Shown here piece after piece: positions 33,252-44,273 of a stretch of DNA of 64,000 nt. The notes below the pieces were generated by a model. That model did not search any database. It was not told the origin of the DNA and saw nothing but the letters and a program-made list of their open reading frames with translations. The DNA is from Piliocolobus tephrosceles (lineage: Eukaryota > Chordata > Mammalia > Primates > Cercopithecidae): the NCBI RefSeq assembly GCF_002776525.5, contig NC_045449.1:6449102-6513101 (forward strand), in the 5' to 3' direction. The translations under genes and the position numbers were made by a program. Position 1 is the first letter of the stretch, and each line of letters opens with the position of its first letter.

Positions 33252-33549
33252 TTTTTTTTTTTTTTCGAGATGGAGTCTTGCTCTGTCACCCAGGCTGGAG
33301 TGCAGTGGTGCAATCTCAACTCACTGCAACCTCTGCCTCCTGGATTCAAGCAATTCTTCTGCCTCAGCCTCCCAAGTAGCTGGGGCTACAGGCACGTGAC
33401 ACTATGGCTGGCTAATGTTTTTTTGTATTTTTAGTAGAGATGGTGTTTCACCTTATTGGTCAGGCTAGTCTCGAATTCCTGATATCGCGATCTGCCCACC
33501 TTGGCCCCTCAAAGTGCTGGGATTACAGGTGTGAGCCATTGTGCCCAGC
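33252..33549 (-). mobile_element. Alu SINE
   Basis: Poly(T), full reverse dimer ending GTGCCCAGC. TSD TTATTTC..ATTTTT at both ends. Confidence 0.95.
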
Positions 33550-33817
33550 TTATTTCCAATTTTTTAAATTTATGAGTCTTATTTAATTATTCCCAAGAGC
33601 TGAACATAAGAGTTCAATTTACGCACACAAATTTATTTACCAAAGCCCTGCCTCTTGTCATACTCCTACTTCACAGATAACTTAAAATTTTAGCCACATA
33701 TTACATTGCACTATAAAAAATGAAGTAATGAAAAAGAAAGTGCATCCAAATTTATATCTTGTATTGGCAACTTACCATAAAATGCATAAACTATATTAGG
33801 TCATGATAATTTTATCT

Positions 33818-34283
33818 TGATGTAGCTACTTTTAGTAAGGGAGGAGACCACCCCCTCATATTGTCTTATGCCCAATTTATGCCTCCAAAGAAAGAAGAAG
33901 TAAAAACTAAAAGGCAGAAATGAAATCCACAGGCAGACAGCCCAGCGCCGCGCCCTGGGCCCTATAGTTAAAGATTGACCCCTGACCTAACTGGTTATGT
34001 TATCTATAGATTCCAGGCATTGTAGAAATTCCTGCCCTGTTCTGTTTCGTTCTGATTACCAGAGCATGCAGCCCCCAGTCACATAACCCCTGCTTGCTCA
34101 ATTGATCACAACCCTCTCATGCAGACACCCTTAGAACTGTGAGCCCTTAAAAGGGACAGGAATTGCTCAGTCGGGGAGCTTGGCTCTTGAGACAGGAGTC
34201 TTGTCAATGCTCCCGGCCGAATAAACCCCTTCCTTCTTTAACTCATTGTCTGAGGAGTTTTGTCTGCGGCTTGTCCTGCTACA
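33818..34283 (+). mobile_element. Solo LTR of a class I endogenous retrovirus (LTR2/HERV-E-like)
   Basis: 466 bp from TGATGTAG to CTGCTACA. Contains a TATA-like CCCTTAAAAGGG, a poly(A) signal GAATAAACCCC near 34218 and the R/U5-type TCTGAGGAGTTTTGTCTGCG. A TATC tetranucleotide lies within 1 bp outside both ends. No internal retroviral genes adjoin it, so it is a recombined solo LTR. The family name is from memory. Confidence 0.75.
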
Positions 34284-34755
34284 CTATCATCAGGTTGTGT
34301 TCTGAATTTCTCAGGTCTTACAACAGTATTTCTCAAAATATAAATCCAGACATTAGAATATATTCTCGAATATGAAAATAAATTATTCCCTAACTTAAAG
34401 TATGATTCTTACCTATATAAAACTATTTGGGAATATTTAGTTATAATGGTATATAGTACATAATTGTGTGATGCAACTTTTTCCCCACTTGAATCATTTA
34501 ATATAATTTTAATCTTAAAACTGAGATAGTAAACATCTACTTTTTGGTACAAAAATTCTAAAATGTGGTGTGTTACATTAATTTGACCTCAGGTTCATTT
34601 TGCAGTTACCGGAGAAATGGCACCCTCTGTACTATTTTGTAACACCTCATGAGTCAAACTATTTCAAAATAAAAAGCAGTTTTAATTCATGGCAAATAAA
34701 AAATATGCCTCAGACTGATGAATCCAATTCTTTCCAGCTTATTTTGATTTTTGAT

Positions 34756-35077
34756 TTTTATTATTTTATTTTATTTTTATTTATTTATTTATTTTTGAGA
34801 TGGAGCTTCACTTTTTTGCCCAGGCTGGAGCGCAGTGGTGTGATCTTGGCCCACTGCAATCTCCGCCTTCCAGTTTCAAGTGATTCTCCTGCCTCAGCCT
34901 CCCAAGTAGCTGGGATTACAGGCACCCGCTACCACCCCCAGCTAATTTTTGTATTTTTAGTAGAGATGGGGTTCCACCATGTTGGCCAGGCTGGTCTCGA
35001 ACTCCCAATCTCGTGATCCATGAGCCTTGGCCTCCCAAACTGCTGGAATTACATGCATGAGCCACCACACCGGGGCC
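34756..35077 (-). mobile_element. Alu SINE
   Basis: TTTA-rich start, GAGATGGAGCTTCACTTTTT, ending GAGCCACCACACCGGGGCCC. Confidence 0.94.
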
Positions 35078-35132
35078 CCTGCTCACATTTTATGACTGAT
35101 ATGGGTAGCTAAGAAAATTGTGATACTAGGTA

Positions 35133-35438
35133 GGCTGGGTGCAGTGGATCACACCTGTAATCCTAGCACTTTGGGAGGCCAAGGCGGGCAGATTGCCTGA
35201 GCTCAGGAGTTTGAGACCAGCCTGGGTAACAACGGTGAAACCCTGTCTCCACTAAAATACAAAAAATTAGCCAGGCGTGGCAGCATGCACCTGTAGTCCC
35301 AGCTACTTGGGACACTGAGGCAGGAGAATCGCTTGGACCCAGGAGGAGGAGGTTGCAGTGAGCCAAGATCACACCACTGCACTCCAGCCTGGGCAACAGA
35401 GCGAGACTCCGTCTCCAAAACAAAACAAAACAAAAAGG
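35133..35438 (+). mobile_element. Alu SINE
   Basis: GGCTGGGTGCAGTGGATCAC to a CAAAACAAAACAAAACAAAA tail. TSD AAAATTGTGATACT..G on both sides. Confidence 0.95.
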
Positions 35439-35453
35439 AAAATTGTGATACTG

Positions 35454-35665
35454 GGCTAGGCACTGTGGCTGGTGCCTGTAATCCCAGCACTTTGGGAGGC
35501 CAAGGCAGTCGGATCGCTTGAGTTCAGGAGTTTGAGACCAGCCTAGGCAACATGACGAGACCCCCATCTCTACTAAAAATACAAAAACTTAACCGGGTGT
35601 GGTGGGAGGGTCGCTTGAGCCCAGTGGGTGGAGGTTGCAATGAGCCGTGATTGCTCATTGTGATG
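35454..35665 (+). mobile_element. 3'-truncated older Alu
   Basis: GGCTAGGCACTGTGGCTGGT start; the right arm is deleted internally and ends at about GAGCCGTGATTGCTCATTG, with no poly(A). Confidence 0.88.
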
Positions 35666-35689
35666 AGATTGTGACATGCAGACAAGCCA

Positions 35690-36793
35690 AGAAGTGCAGC
35701 AGGTGATTAGGATTTTCTTAGATTTTGGATGCTTTCATTTGTATCTTACTTATTTAAACTTACTTAAATAAGTGAGTTTATTTACACTTACTTGGGCATG
35801 GTAAGTGAGTATTTCTATGGACAGAGCTGCTCCATTGGTCAGTAGAGTAGCCTTATCAGTTTTTTTTCCCCCACATTTTAACTTGGGGACACTGTTTTAT
35901 TTATAAACAAGCTTTGATTGCTAAAAAGGCAGGTCCTGAATGTTGTCAATAGAAGAGAGTATTGGTCAGCGTTCCCTGGGTTAGACTTACAACTAACTAC
36001 ATTTTTGGGGGTGCCGCAAGTCAGCTGGGAGTCTATGGTTTAGCAACTCTGCTCCAGGCTGTAGGTAGATGGTGGGCGACTCCATGGTCCTCTCGTTCCA
36101 CACTGTGGAGGCTTCACCCAGATTGAGGAAGCAGAGGCTCTTGGGGACATGTTCTCATCACAGGAGCCAAGAGTGCTGGTGGGAATTTGCAATACCTCTA
36201 AAAGCTTCTGCTCAGGTACAGCACGCTCACCTTTCTGCTAGCCAATGCAAGTCTCATGGCCAAGTCCAAAATCAATGGAGTGGGGGAAATATACTGTGTC
36301 TACAGGGAGGGGTGGCAAAAGTGGGGGGAATTAATCATTGTGAACGAAAAATATAATCTACTACCCACAGTAAATATTATTAAGTCCAGTGTCTCTCTCT
36401 TTAAAGTGTGTGGAAATGGTATCAACTTACGTGAGTTAGAAGAGCTCAGTTCTATGAGTTATATAAATTCGAAGATGGTTGGCACAGGGATGATAATTAA
36501 CATATATATTCAAATTGGAAAATGAAATCAGACTCTTTCGGGGGTCCAGAATTAAGTCTGATTCGGCTGATTAATTTGACAGTCAAGACTAACTTTGCCA
36601 GTTAGGGTTTACAGAGGATGCTTCCCATAACCAGCTGAGCTAAATTTGTAGCTCCGAGGTTTTGACAAAACTATATTTAAAACACATGCTACCGGAAAAT
36701 CATTTTCTATCATGTTGGCCAACGTGTGTTGAAATTAACATTTTTATTACCCAAGAGCTTTCCGAGTATACTGAGTCTTAAAAGATGCTTCTT
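35690..36793. other. Intergenic DNA without recognised feature
   Basis: About 1.1 kb of non-Alu, non-L1 sequence with no convincing gene, apart from short AT-rich palindromic stretches near 35750-35810 (TTATTTAAACTTACTTAAAT). Confidence 0.5.
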
Positions 36794-37193
36794 GGCCGGG
36801 CGCAGTGGCTCACGCCTGTAATCCCAGCACTTTGGGAGGCTGAAGCAGGCGGATCATGAGGTCAGGAGATCCAGGCCATCCTGGCTAACATGATGAAACC
36901 CCGTCTCTACTAAAAACACAAAAAATTAGCCGGGCATGGTTGCGGGCACCTGTAGTCCCAGCTACTCAGGAGGCTGACGCAGGAGAGCGGCGTGAACCCC
37001 GGAGGCATCGCGAGAATGGCGTGAACCCCGGAGGCATCGCGACAATGGCGTGAACCCAGGAGGCATCGCGAGAACTGCGTGAACTCGGGAGGCATCGCAA
37101 GAATGGCGTGAACCCGGGAGGCATCGCGTCACTGTACTCCAGCCTGGGTGACAGAATGAGACTCCGTCTCAAAAAAAAAAAAAAAAAAAAAAA
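36794..37193 (+). mobile_element. AluY-type element with internal 29-bp tandem array
   Basis: GGCCGGGCGCAGTGGCTCAC start, poly(A) end and TSD AAAAGATGCTTCT on both sides (around 36780-36792 and 37190-37205). The right arm is altered by the tandem array at 36990-37137. Confidence 0.96.
36990..37137 (+). repeat. 29-bp tandem repeat inside an Alu, five copies
   Basis: GCGTGAAC starts at 36990, 37019, 37048, 37077 and 37106, exactly 29 bp apart each time. Each is followed by GGAGGCATCGC. The unit joins two normally separate Alu boxes (GCGTGAACCCGGGAGGC and ATCGCG). Confidence 0.97.
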
Positions 37194-37207
37194 AAGATGC
37201 TTCTCAC

Positions 37208-37315
37208 AAGGATCACTTGAACGCAGGAGTTCAAAGGTACCGTGAGCTATGATCATGCCACTGCTCTTCAGCCTGGGAGACACAGCAAGACCCTGTCTCT
37301 AAAAAAAAGAAACAA
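37208..37315 (+). mobile_element. Old Alu monomer fragment
   Basis: GGATCACTTGAACGCAGGAG through AGCCTGGGAGACACAGCAAG and a poly(A). Confidence 0.8.
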
Positions 37316-37319
37316 AAGG

Positions 37320-38042
37320 AATATAGGGATAAATAAACCGCAAATTTAGTTTAGCTTTAATCTGTGAGCAGGGGGCATGTGATTAAAGAGTGTGATGCTT
37401 CGGCTGTATCTGAAGTGTTTTATTATTTGTAACTGGCTATGATACAGAGATATTTATCATATTATCCTTTATTCTTTTAAAAAATATTTTAAAGATGGCA
37501 TCATAAACATTTCTAACATTTTAAAAGGGACCCACGTACATTTCATACTAGAAATGTATTCATGAGGTGCAACGTATAAGATAAAGAAAAAAAAATTTCC
37601 GACAGAATAAGGAGAGCTGATGTCCCGCTTACTGAAAATGTAGTCTTCTCCAATACGATCCTTTTTTTCTGGAGGCAGGGATTGTTAGGTTAGAGACAGA
37701 GAGCAGCCCGGGATGAAAAGGCTGTACTGTGTGTTTTTTACTTACGCAAATTTCTTTTTATCACTGTGTGTATAAATGACATCTGAATTAAAATGCAAAC
37801 TTTGATCTCTTTCCAGATTGATGCTGGGTCCAAAGTTGTGTGTCACTGTAGTATTAGTAGCCTTGAATTCCACAGTTTCCTTCGGGCTGAGTGAGGTTTC
37901 ACATTTTCTCCTTCACTCTCTCTTTAGTTCCTTTTTTTGCTGAATGGCATGCAATTCTTAAGTCCTTTCCCCCTCCTCCAGATGTATTCATCAATAGAAA
38001 AGATGAAAATATTTGTGTTGGGGGGATATCTTTCCATCAATA
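37320..38042. other. Intergenic DNA without recognised feature
   Basis: Single-copy-looking AT-rich sequence. No coding frame of note and no repeat recognised. Confidence 0.45.
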
Positions 38043-38052
38043 AAATGTGTAC

Positions 38053-38340
38053 TTTTTTTTTGTTGTTGAGACTGAGTCTCACTCTGTGGCCAGGCTGAAG
38101 TGCAGTGATCTCGGCTCACTGCAACCTCCGCCTCCCGGGTTCAAGCCATTCTTCTGCCTCAGCCTCCCGAGTAGCTGGGACTACAGGCACCCGCCACCAC
38201 ACCTGGCTAATTTTTGTATTTTTACTAGAGAGGAGGTTTCACCATATTGGCCAGGATGATCTCGATCTCTTGACCTTGTGATCCGTCCACCTGGGCCTCC
38301 CAAAGTCCTGGGGTTACAGGCGTGAGCCACCACGCCCGAT
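38053..38340 (-). mobile_element. Alu SINE
   Basis: Reverse Alu ending CACCACGCCCGATC with TSD AAATGTGTAC on both sides. Confidence 0.95.
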
Positions 38341-38789
38341 CAAATGTGTACATTTTTATGGCACGTTGCATATCATTGTTAAAGATGCCATATAAAGTTT
38401 ACCCTCTGAATTAAATTAGACGATGATTTCTTTTTTAAAGAAGGTTGTCAGAATCCCAAAGAAGACATCTGTGTTGGGAATGGAAGGAGCGGATTAGTGT
38501 GAGATATTTCAGAAAAAGACTCTGCAGGACAAATTTTTCCTCTCTACTGGAAGATTCTCAACAGTGTACACACATTTGGTAACATCTATCTCAGCAAAAC
38601 CCTCTCTTCCTTACACGCCGGTCCCTCAACTGTTTTTCTCATGGCTTTGGTGGCAAAGCTCCTGGGAAGTGTTGTTTATACTCACTGTCTTCACTTTTTC
38701 TCCGCCCATTCTCCACTGAACCCATTCCAATCAGGATTGTGTAACTCCATTCAGACCATCTGTCAAGGTCAGCAGTCACCTCCAAATCA

Positions 38790-39885
38790 CTGACCTAATG
38801 GCCACCTTTCAGTCTTTATCTCTCTCCCCCTTGGCAGCATCTGTTACTACTGAGCTTTCTCTCTTACAACACTTTCTTGACTTGCCTCCCAGACACTACA
38901 CTCCCTGGTTTTCCTTTCACCTTCTCAGTAACTTCTTCTCAGTCTCTTTTGCGAGTCAAGTTCTTCTGAAACTCCAAACATTGGAGTGTCCCAGGGTTCA
39001 GCTCCTCCCTGATTTCATCCAGTCTCACGGCTTTCAACACCATCACATGTAGACAGCTCCCAAATGGACGTCTCCAGGCCAGCCCCAGCCTCTCTCCTAA
39101 CTCCACATTTGCGTCTCTGGCAGCCTACTTGACAACTCTACTTGAATTTCTAATGGGCATCTCACACATAACACATCCAAAATCACTCCAGAATATCATT
39201 CCCCAGCCCAAACTGCAATCTTTCCCATCTTAGCAAATAGTCCATTTTTTTCCAATTGCTCAGGCCAAAAGCACTTGGATTGGGCCAGGAGCATACCTGT
39301 AATCCCAGCACTTTGAGAAGCCCAAGTGGGTGAATCACTTGAGGTCAGGAATTCGAGACCATCCTGACCAACATGGCAAAACCCCATCTCTACTAAAAAT
39401 ACAAAAATTAGCTGGGTGTGGTGGCATGTGCCTGTAATCTCAACCACTTGGGAGGCTGAGGCAGGAGAATTGCTTGAACCCAGGAGGCAGAGGTTGCAGT
39501 GAGCCAAGATCACGCCACTGCCCTCCAGCCTGCGTGACAGAGTGAGACTTTGTCTTCCCCTAAAAAAGCACTTGGATTATTTTTTACTTTCTTTCACACT
39601 CAGACTTCCAACCCAGTCCTCTGGGCTCTAACTTCTAAATACATCTATCATGCAATTATTCTCCTCATCTCCATGGGAACCAACCTGATCTAGCCTTCAT
39701 TCCTAGATTTCTAACTAATCTCCCTGCCTTCATACTTACCTCTGTTCAGTCTATTCTCAGAACAGCCCCCAGAGATAACCTTTTAAATCATAACTCTAAT
39801 CATGTCACTTCTCTGCTCAAAACCCTCCACTGACTTTCCACCTCACTCACCATAAACTCAAGGCCTTCAAAATGGTCATGTGTGT
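38790..39885 (+). repeat. L2 LINE reverse-transcriptase remnant, split by an Alu
   Basis: CTAATGGCCACCTTTCAGTC, TTGGAGTGTCCCAGGGTTCA, TCCAGTCTCACGGCTTTCAA and, after the Alu, CATGTCACTTCTCTGCTCAA and AACCCTCCACTGACTTTCCA follow the L2 ORF order. Decayed, with no intact frame. Confidence 0.75.
39282..39566 (+). mobile_element. Alu SINE inside the L2
   Basis: Alu body with TSD AAAAGCACTTGGATT at 39267-39281 and about 39566-39580. Confidence 0.95.
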
Positions 39886-39892
39886 ATTAGTC

Positions 39893-40125
39893 CATTTTTG
39901 CATTGCTACAAAGAGATACCCAAGACTGGGTAATTTATAAAGAAAAGAGGTTTAATTGGCTCACAGTTCTGCAGGCTGTCCAGGAAGCATGATGCTGGAA
40001 TCTACTTGGCTTCTGGGAGGCCTCAGAAAAATTTCACTCATGGTGAAAGGCAAAGCAGGAGCAAGCATCTTCAAGTGGCTGGAGCAAGAGGAAGAGAGAG
40101 CGAGCAGGGGGAGGCACTACACACG
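39893..40125 (-). mobile_element. MaLR LTR fragment (MST/THE1-like)
   Basis: GTGTATTAGTCCATTTTTGC, GAGACTGGG-like and AAAAGAGGTTTAATTGGCTC are the reverse complement of a MaLR LTR end. Cut off by the following Alu. Confidence 0.75.
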
Positions 40126-40304
40126 TTTTGTTGTTGTTGTTGTTTGTTTGTTGTTTTAGATGGAGTCTCACTCTGTCACCCAGGCTGGAGTGCAATGGCA
40201 GGATCTTGGCTCACTGCAACCTCCACCTCCCAGGTTCAAGCGATTCTCCTGCCTCAGCCTCCCGAGTAGCTGGGATTACAGGCGCCTGCCACTATGCCCA
40301 GCTA
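40126..40304 (-). mobile_element. Truncated Alu abutting an L1
   Basis: TTG-repeat start, left half of a reverse Alu, ending abruptly at GCCCAGCTAA where L1 sequence begins. Confidence 0.88.
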
Positions 40305-41133
40305 AAAGTGGACAAAGGATATGAACAGACACTCTCAAAAGAAGACATTTATGCAGCCAACAGACACATGAAAAAATGCTCATCATCACTGGTCATCAGA
40401 GAAATGCAAATCAAAGCCACAATGAGATACCAATGAGACACCAGCTAGAATGGTGATCATTAAAAAGTCAGGAAACAACAGATGCTGGAGAGGATGTGGA
40501 GAAATAGGAGAGCTTTTACACTGTTGGTGGGAGTGTAAACTAGTTCAACCATTGTGGAAGACAGTGTGGCAATTCCTCAAGGATCTAGAACTAGAAATAC
40601 CATTTGATGCAGCCATCCCAGTACTGGGTATATACCCAAAGGATTGTAAATCATGCTACTATAAAGACACCTGCACATGTATGTTTATTGTGGCACTATT
40701 CACAATAGCAAAGACTAGGAACCCAGATGCCCATCAATGATAGACTGGATTAAGAAATGTGGCACATATACACCATGGAATACTATGCAGCCATAAAAAA
40801 GGATGAGTTCATGTCCTTTGTAAGGATATGGATGAAGCTGGAAACCATCATTCTCAGCAAACTATCACAAGGACAGAAAACCAGCACCACATGTTCTCAC
40901 TCAGAGGTGGGAATTGAACAATGAGAGCACTTGGGCATAGGGCGGGGAACATCACACCCTGGGGCTTGTCATGGAGAGGGGGGCAGGGGGAGGGATAGCA
41001 TAGGAGAAATACCTAATGTAAATGATGAGCTAATGGGTGCAACAAACCAATATGGCGCATGTATACATATGTAACAAACCCGCACGTTGTGCACATGTAC
41101 CCTAGAACTTGAAGTATAATAATTTTAAAAAAC
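40305..41133 (+). mobile_element. 5'-truncated L1PA-type 3' end
   Basis: AAAGTGGACAAAGGATATGA through ORF2 C-terminal sequence to GAACTTGAAGTATAATAATT and an A-rich end. The ORF2 frame is broken. Confidence 0.9.
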
Positions 41134-41134
41134 C

Positions 41135-42720
41135 AGAGAAAACCTTTTCTGCTCACCCACACAAGTAGCAGTCCCAAGCATAATTCACAACTGCCTTCCA
41201 TGCTTTGTTTATTTTCACCACCTGATAGAGCATAACTGTTTTGTTTGAATCTTCTCTTTCCTAATAGAAGAATAAGCTCTATTAGAGCAGAGACCATCTG
41301 TTCTGTTCAATGCCATAGCACCCATCACCTGGAATTTTCTCTTCCATGGTCGGTGCTCAACAAACACTTGTTGAACAAATGAAGGTGGGAAGAAGAGGGA
41401 CAGGCTAGTGTGACTTCCAGGTTTCTGGTTTGGGTGGCGGGTGGCTGGTGATGTCATTTACTAAGATAGTGATATTTCAGCAGAATGGAGGTGGATGGAA
41501 GTGGGGAGGGCAAGCTGGTGAAGTTTTATTTTTGCCTGGTTGGATTGGAGTCACCTGTTGTCTGGAAGGCAGATAAGTAATTTAGATTTCAGGGGAGTGG
41601 TCCTGCTGGAAATAGAGAGTTGGGAGCCATCTGACAGTGATTTCCCCAGAGAGAAGATTTTACCCTGCAAAAAAAGAAAGGGCTCTGCCAGAACCCTGGG
41701 AGACACCACACCAGACTTTAGCAAATGAAAGGAAGAAAAGATGCTGATGGAGAGGACAAAAAAGGTGCATCAATGGAAGAAGGAGGAAAACAAAGACAGA
41801 GGAAACCAATGGAAATCAAGAATTGGAAGGGATTCAGGAAGGAGAACCAATAGACATCAAGGATTGGAAGGCATTCAGGAAGGAGAACCAATGGAAATCA
41901 AGGATTCAAAGGGATTCAGGAAGGAGGGAGGGGCCTACAGTGCTGACTGTTGAGTGCATGAGGACTGGGCAACAAGGTCATTGCAGATGGAGTGGAGTTC
42001 AGTAGCAGTGGAGGCAAAAGCCAGGTTGAAGCAGAGTAGGGAGAGAATGGGAAGCCATGCAAAGCAACACCAGCAAGATTAGACTGCTCCTTCCAGAAGT
42101 CTGACTGTGAGGAGAAAAGAAAAGCGAGGTGTACTTGAAAGGACTAAAGGGTCAAAGGAGATTTTCTGTTTATTTGCTTTCTTAATGGGAGAGACATGCA
42201 CAAATTTATGTGTGGGGGTGGGAGGAGAGAAGAGGCTATAGGAAGTAAAGAAAAAGAAGAAATAGGAATAGGAATGTTATGAAAGAAAGCTATGGAAGGC
42301 TGGATAGAATTGCCTTTGATGGGAAGAAGGAGACTGGGTAGGGATGAGTCAGAATGCAGAAGTGCAGGCATCAGGGAAGATAGAGCTATATCAGTAAATA
42401 AAGCCAAAAAGAAAGCAGAAAAAGCTGTGCATGTTACCACAAAGCTAGTGACGGGACACTGGGACCTCTGCTGATGTTATACTCAGAAAATCCCAAAGCC
42501 TTGAGGACTAAGCTGGCCAACAGAAAGAAGCGGGAAGCCCAGACTCCATCTTCTCTTTCTTACAAATCTCTTGCAATGCATCTGATTGTCGAAATGCGAA
42601 TCACAGCTGAAGCCCTAGCTGCAAAGAAAACTGCAATGTAGGAAAGTACACAAGAGGAGGGTAGAATGGATGTTGAGTCCCAGTGTTCCATATTCAGCCA
42701 CCCATGTTTTATATATTGTT
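41135..42720. other. Intergenic DNA with old repeat remnants
   Basis: 41270-41385 resembles a sense L2 tail (GAGCAGAGACCATCTGTTCT, GGTGCTCAACAAACACTTGT). 41395-42100 resembles an old unnamed interspersed repeat also seen elsewhere in the window. No gene seen. Confidence 0.5.
41800..41930 (+). repeat. 41-bp minisatellite, three copies
   Basis: ACCAATGGAAATCAAG-type starts lie at 41805, 41846 and 41887, exactly 41 bp apart, each followed by GGATT..AAGG and ATTCAGGAAGGAG. Confidence 0.9.
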
Positions 42721-42727
42721 TTATATA

Positions 42728-42839
42728 TACACACACACACACACACATACATAAACAAATATATATGATAATGTATTTTTACATAAAATATAAAATTATA
42801 AAACAATGTATAAAACATAAATATAACATTCTAATAATA

Positions 42840-42857
<18 letters not shown>
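42728..42857 (+). repeat. (CA)n and (TA)n microsatellites
   Basis: (CA)n at 42728-42748 and (AT)n at 42836-42856, with AT-rich DNA between. Confidence 0.9.
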
Positions 42858-42870
<13 letters not shown>

Positions 42871-43017
42871 GAGAGACAAGGTCTCACTCTGTCACCCAGG
42901 CTGTAGTACAGTAATGTGGTCATAGCTCACTGCAGCCTTGAACTCCTGGGCTCAAGCAATCCTCTCTTCTTGGCCTCCCAAACTGCTGAGATTACAGGCG
43001 TGAGCCACAATGTCAAG
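42857..43017 (-). mobile_element. Alu monomer (AluJ-like)
   Basis: Poly(T), GAGAGACAAGGTCTCACTCT, then a single arm ending ACAGGCGTGAGCCACAATGT. Confidence 0.85.
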
Positions 43018-43190
43018 TCTATATTTATTTTTTATATGTAAATAAAAATTATATGTAAATATTTTGTGTTTTATGTAAATTATTTTATATGTAAATAAAA
43101 ATACATTTATATGTAAATAAAAATTTTATATGTAAATAAAAATAATTATAAAATAAAAATTATGTAAATAAAAATAAATAAAAATGTAGA
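43018..43190 (+). repeat. AT-rich tandem array
   Basis: Units of about 18 bp (TATATGTAAATAAAAATT) repeated with length variation. Confidence 0.88.
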
Positions 43191-43194
43191 CACA

Positions 43195-43335
43195 TACCAT
43201 CTTTACTGAGATATAATTCACATCTCATACAATTTACCCATTTAAAGTATACAATGAATGGTTTTAGTATATTCACAGAATTGTGCAACCATCATCATGA
43301 TCAATCTTAGAACATTTTTATCACCCCGAAAAGAA
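43195..43335 (+). repeat. Old L1 3'UTR-like segment
   Basis: ACTGAGATATAATTCACATC and GAATTGTGCAACCATCATCA match a widespread old L1 tail sequence. Confidence 0.55.
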
Positions 43336-44273
43336 ATCCTGGAGGTGGAGCAAGATGGCCAAACAGAAGCCTCCACCAATCATCCTCCCTCAATTGCCTC
43401 CCTTCTGGACAGCAAGTGACTCCAGTTCAACCAGTCAAAAACGATATAGGTTCTGCTATATCATTTTGAATTCTGGCTTCTACCTCCACTGCTACTGAAC
43501 TCCAGTCCATCAGCAATGACATTGTTGCTCAGTCCTCATGCTCTTGACAGGTGGTGGTGCAAGATGGCTGAATAGAAGCCTCAACTGTCTACACACATAA
43601 AGCATCATTACAAGAACCGAAAATCAGGTGAGTGATCACAGAACCTGGTTTTAACATATCGCTGAAAGAGGCACTGAAGAGGGTAGGAAAGACAGTCTCA
43701 AGTTGTTGATCCCCTGACAGTAGTCATGTGGTATAGAGAATTTGTGCATTTCAGCGAGGAAGAGTACAAGCGATTGTGGGACTTTGCATTGGAACTCGGT
43801 GCTGCCTTATTACAGCAGAAAGCAACACTGGGCAGGACTCAGCCAACACCCACAGAAGGAGCATTTAGACCATCCCTAGCCAAAGGGGAATCATCCATCC
43901 CAGCAGTTGGAAGCTGAGTCCTGGTGAGCCTTGCCACTGCAGGCTAAAGTCCTCTGGGGTCCCAGATAAACTTGAAAGGCAGTCTAGGCCACAAGGACTG
44001 CAACTCCTAGGCAAGTCCTGGTGCTATGCTGGGCTCAGAGCCAGTGTCTTACCAGGGCATGAACCTTGTGAGATACCAGCCAGGGTGGCTAAGAGAGTGC
44101 TTATGCTACTCTTCCTCCAACCCCAGGCAGTGTGGCTCATAACTCCAAGAGAGAGTCCTTCCTTCTGTTTGAGAAGAGGACAGGGAACAGTAAAGAGGGT
44201 TTTGTCTTGAATTTTGGATACCAGCTTAGCTACAGTAGGATAGGGTATTAGGCAGAGTCCAGAGGCCTGATTC

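Noticed and set aside
39956..40436. Frames around 40 kb
   Set aside because: They are translations of a MaLR LTR fragment, an Alu piece and the L1 that abuts it.
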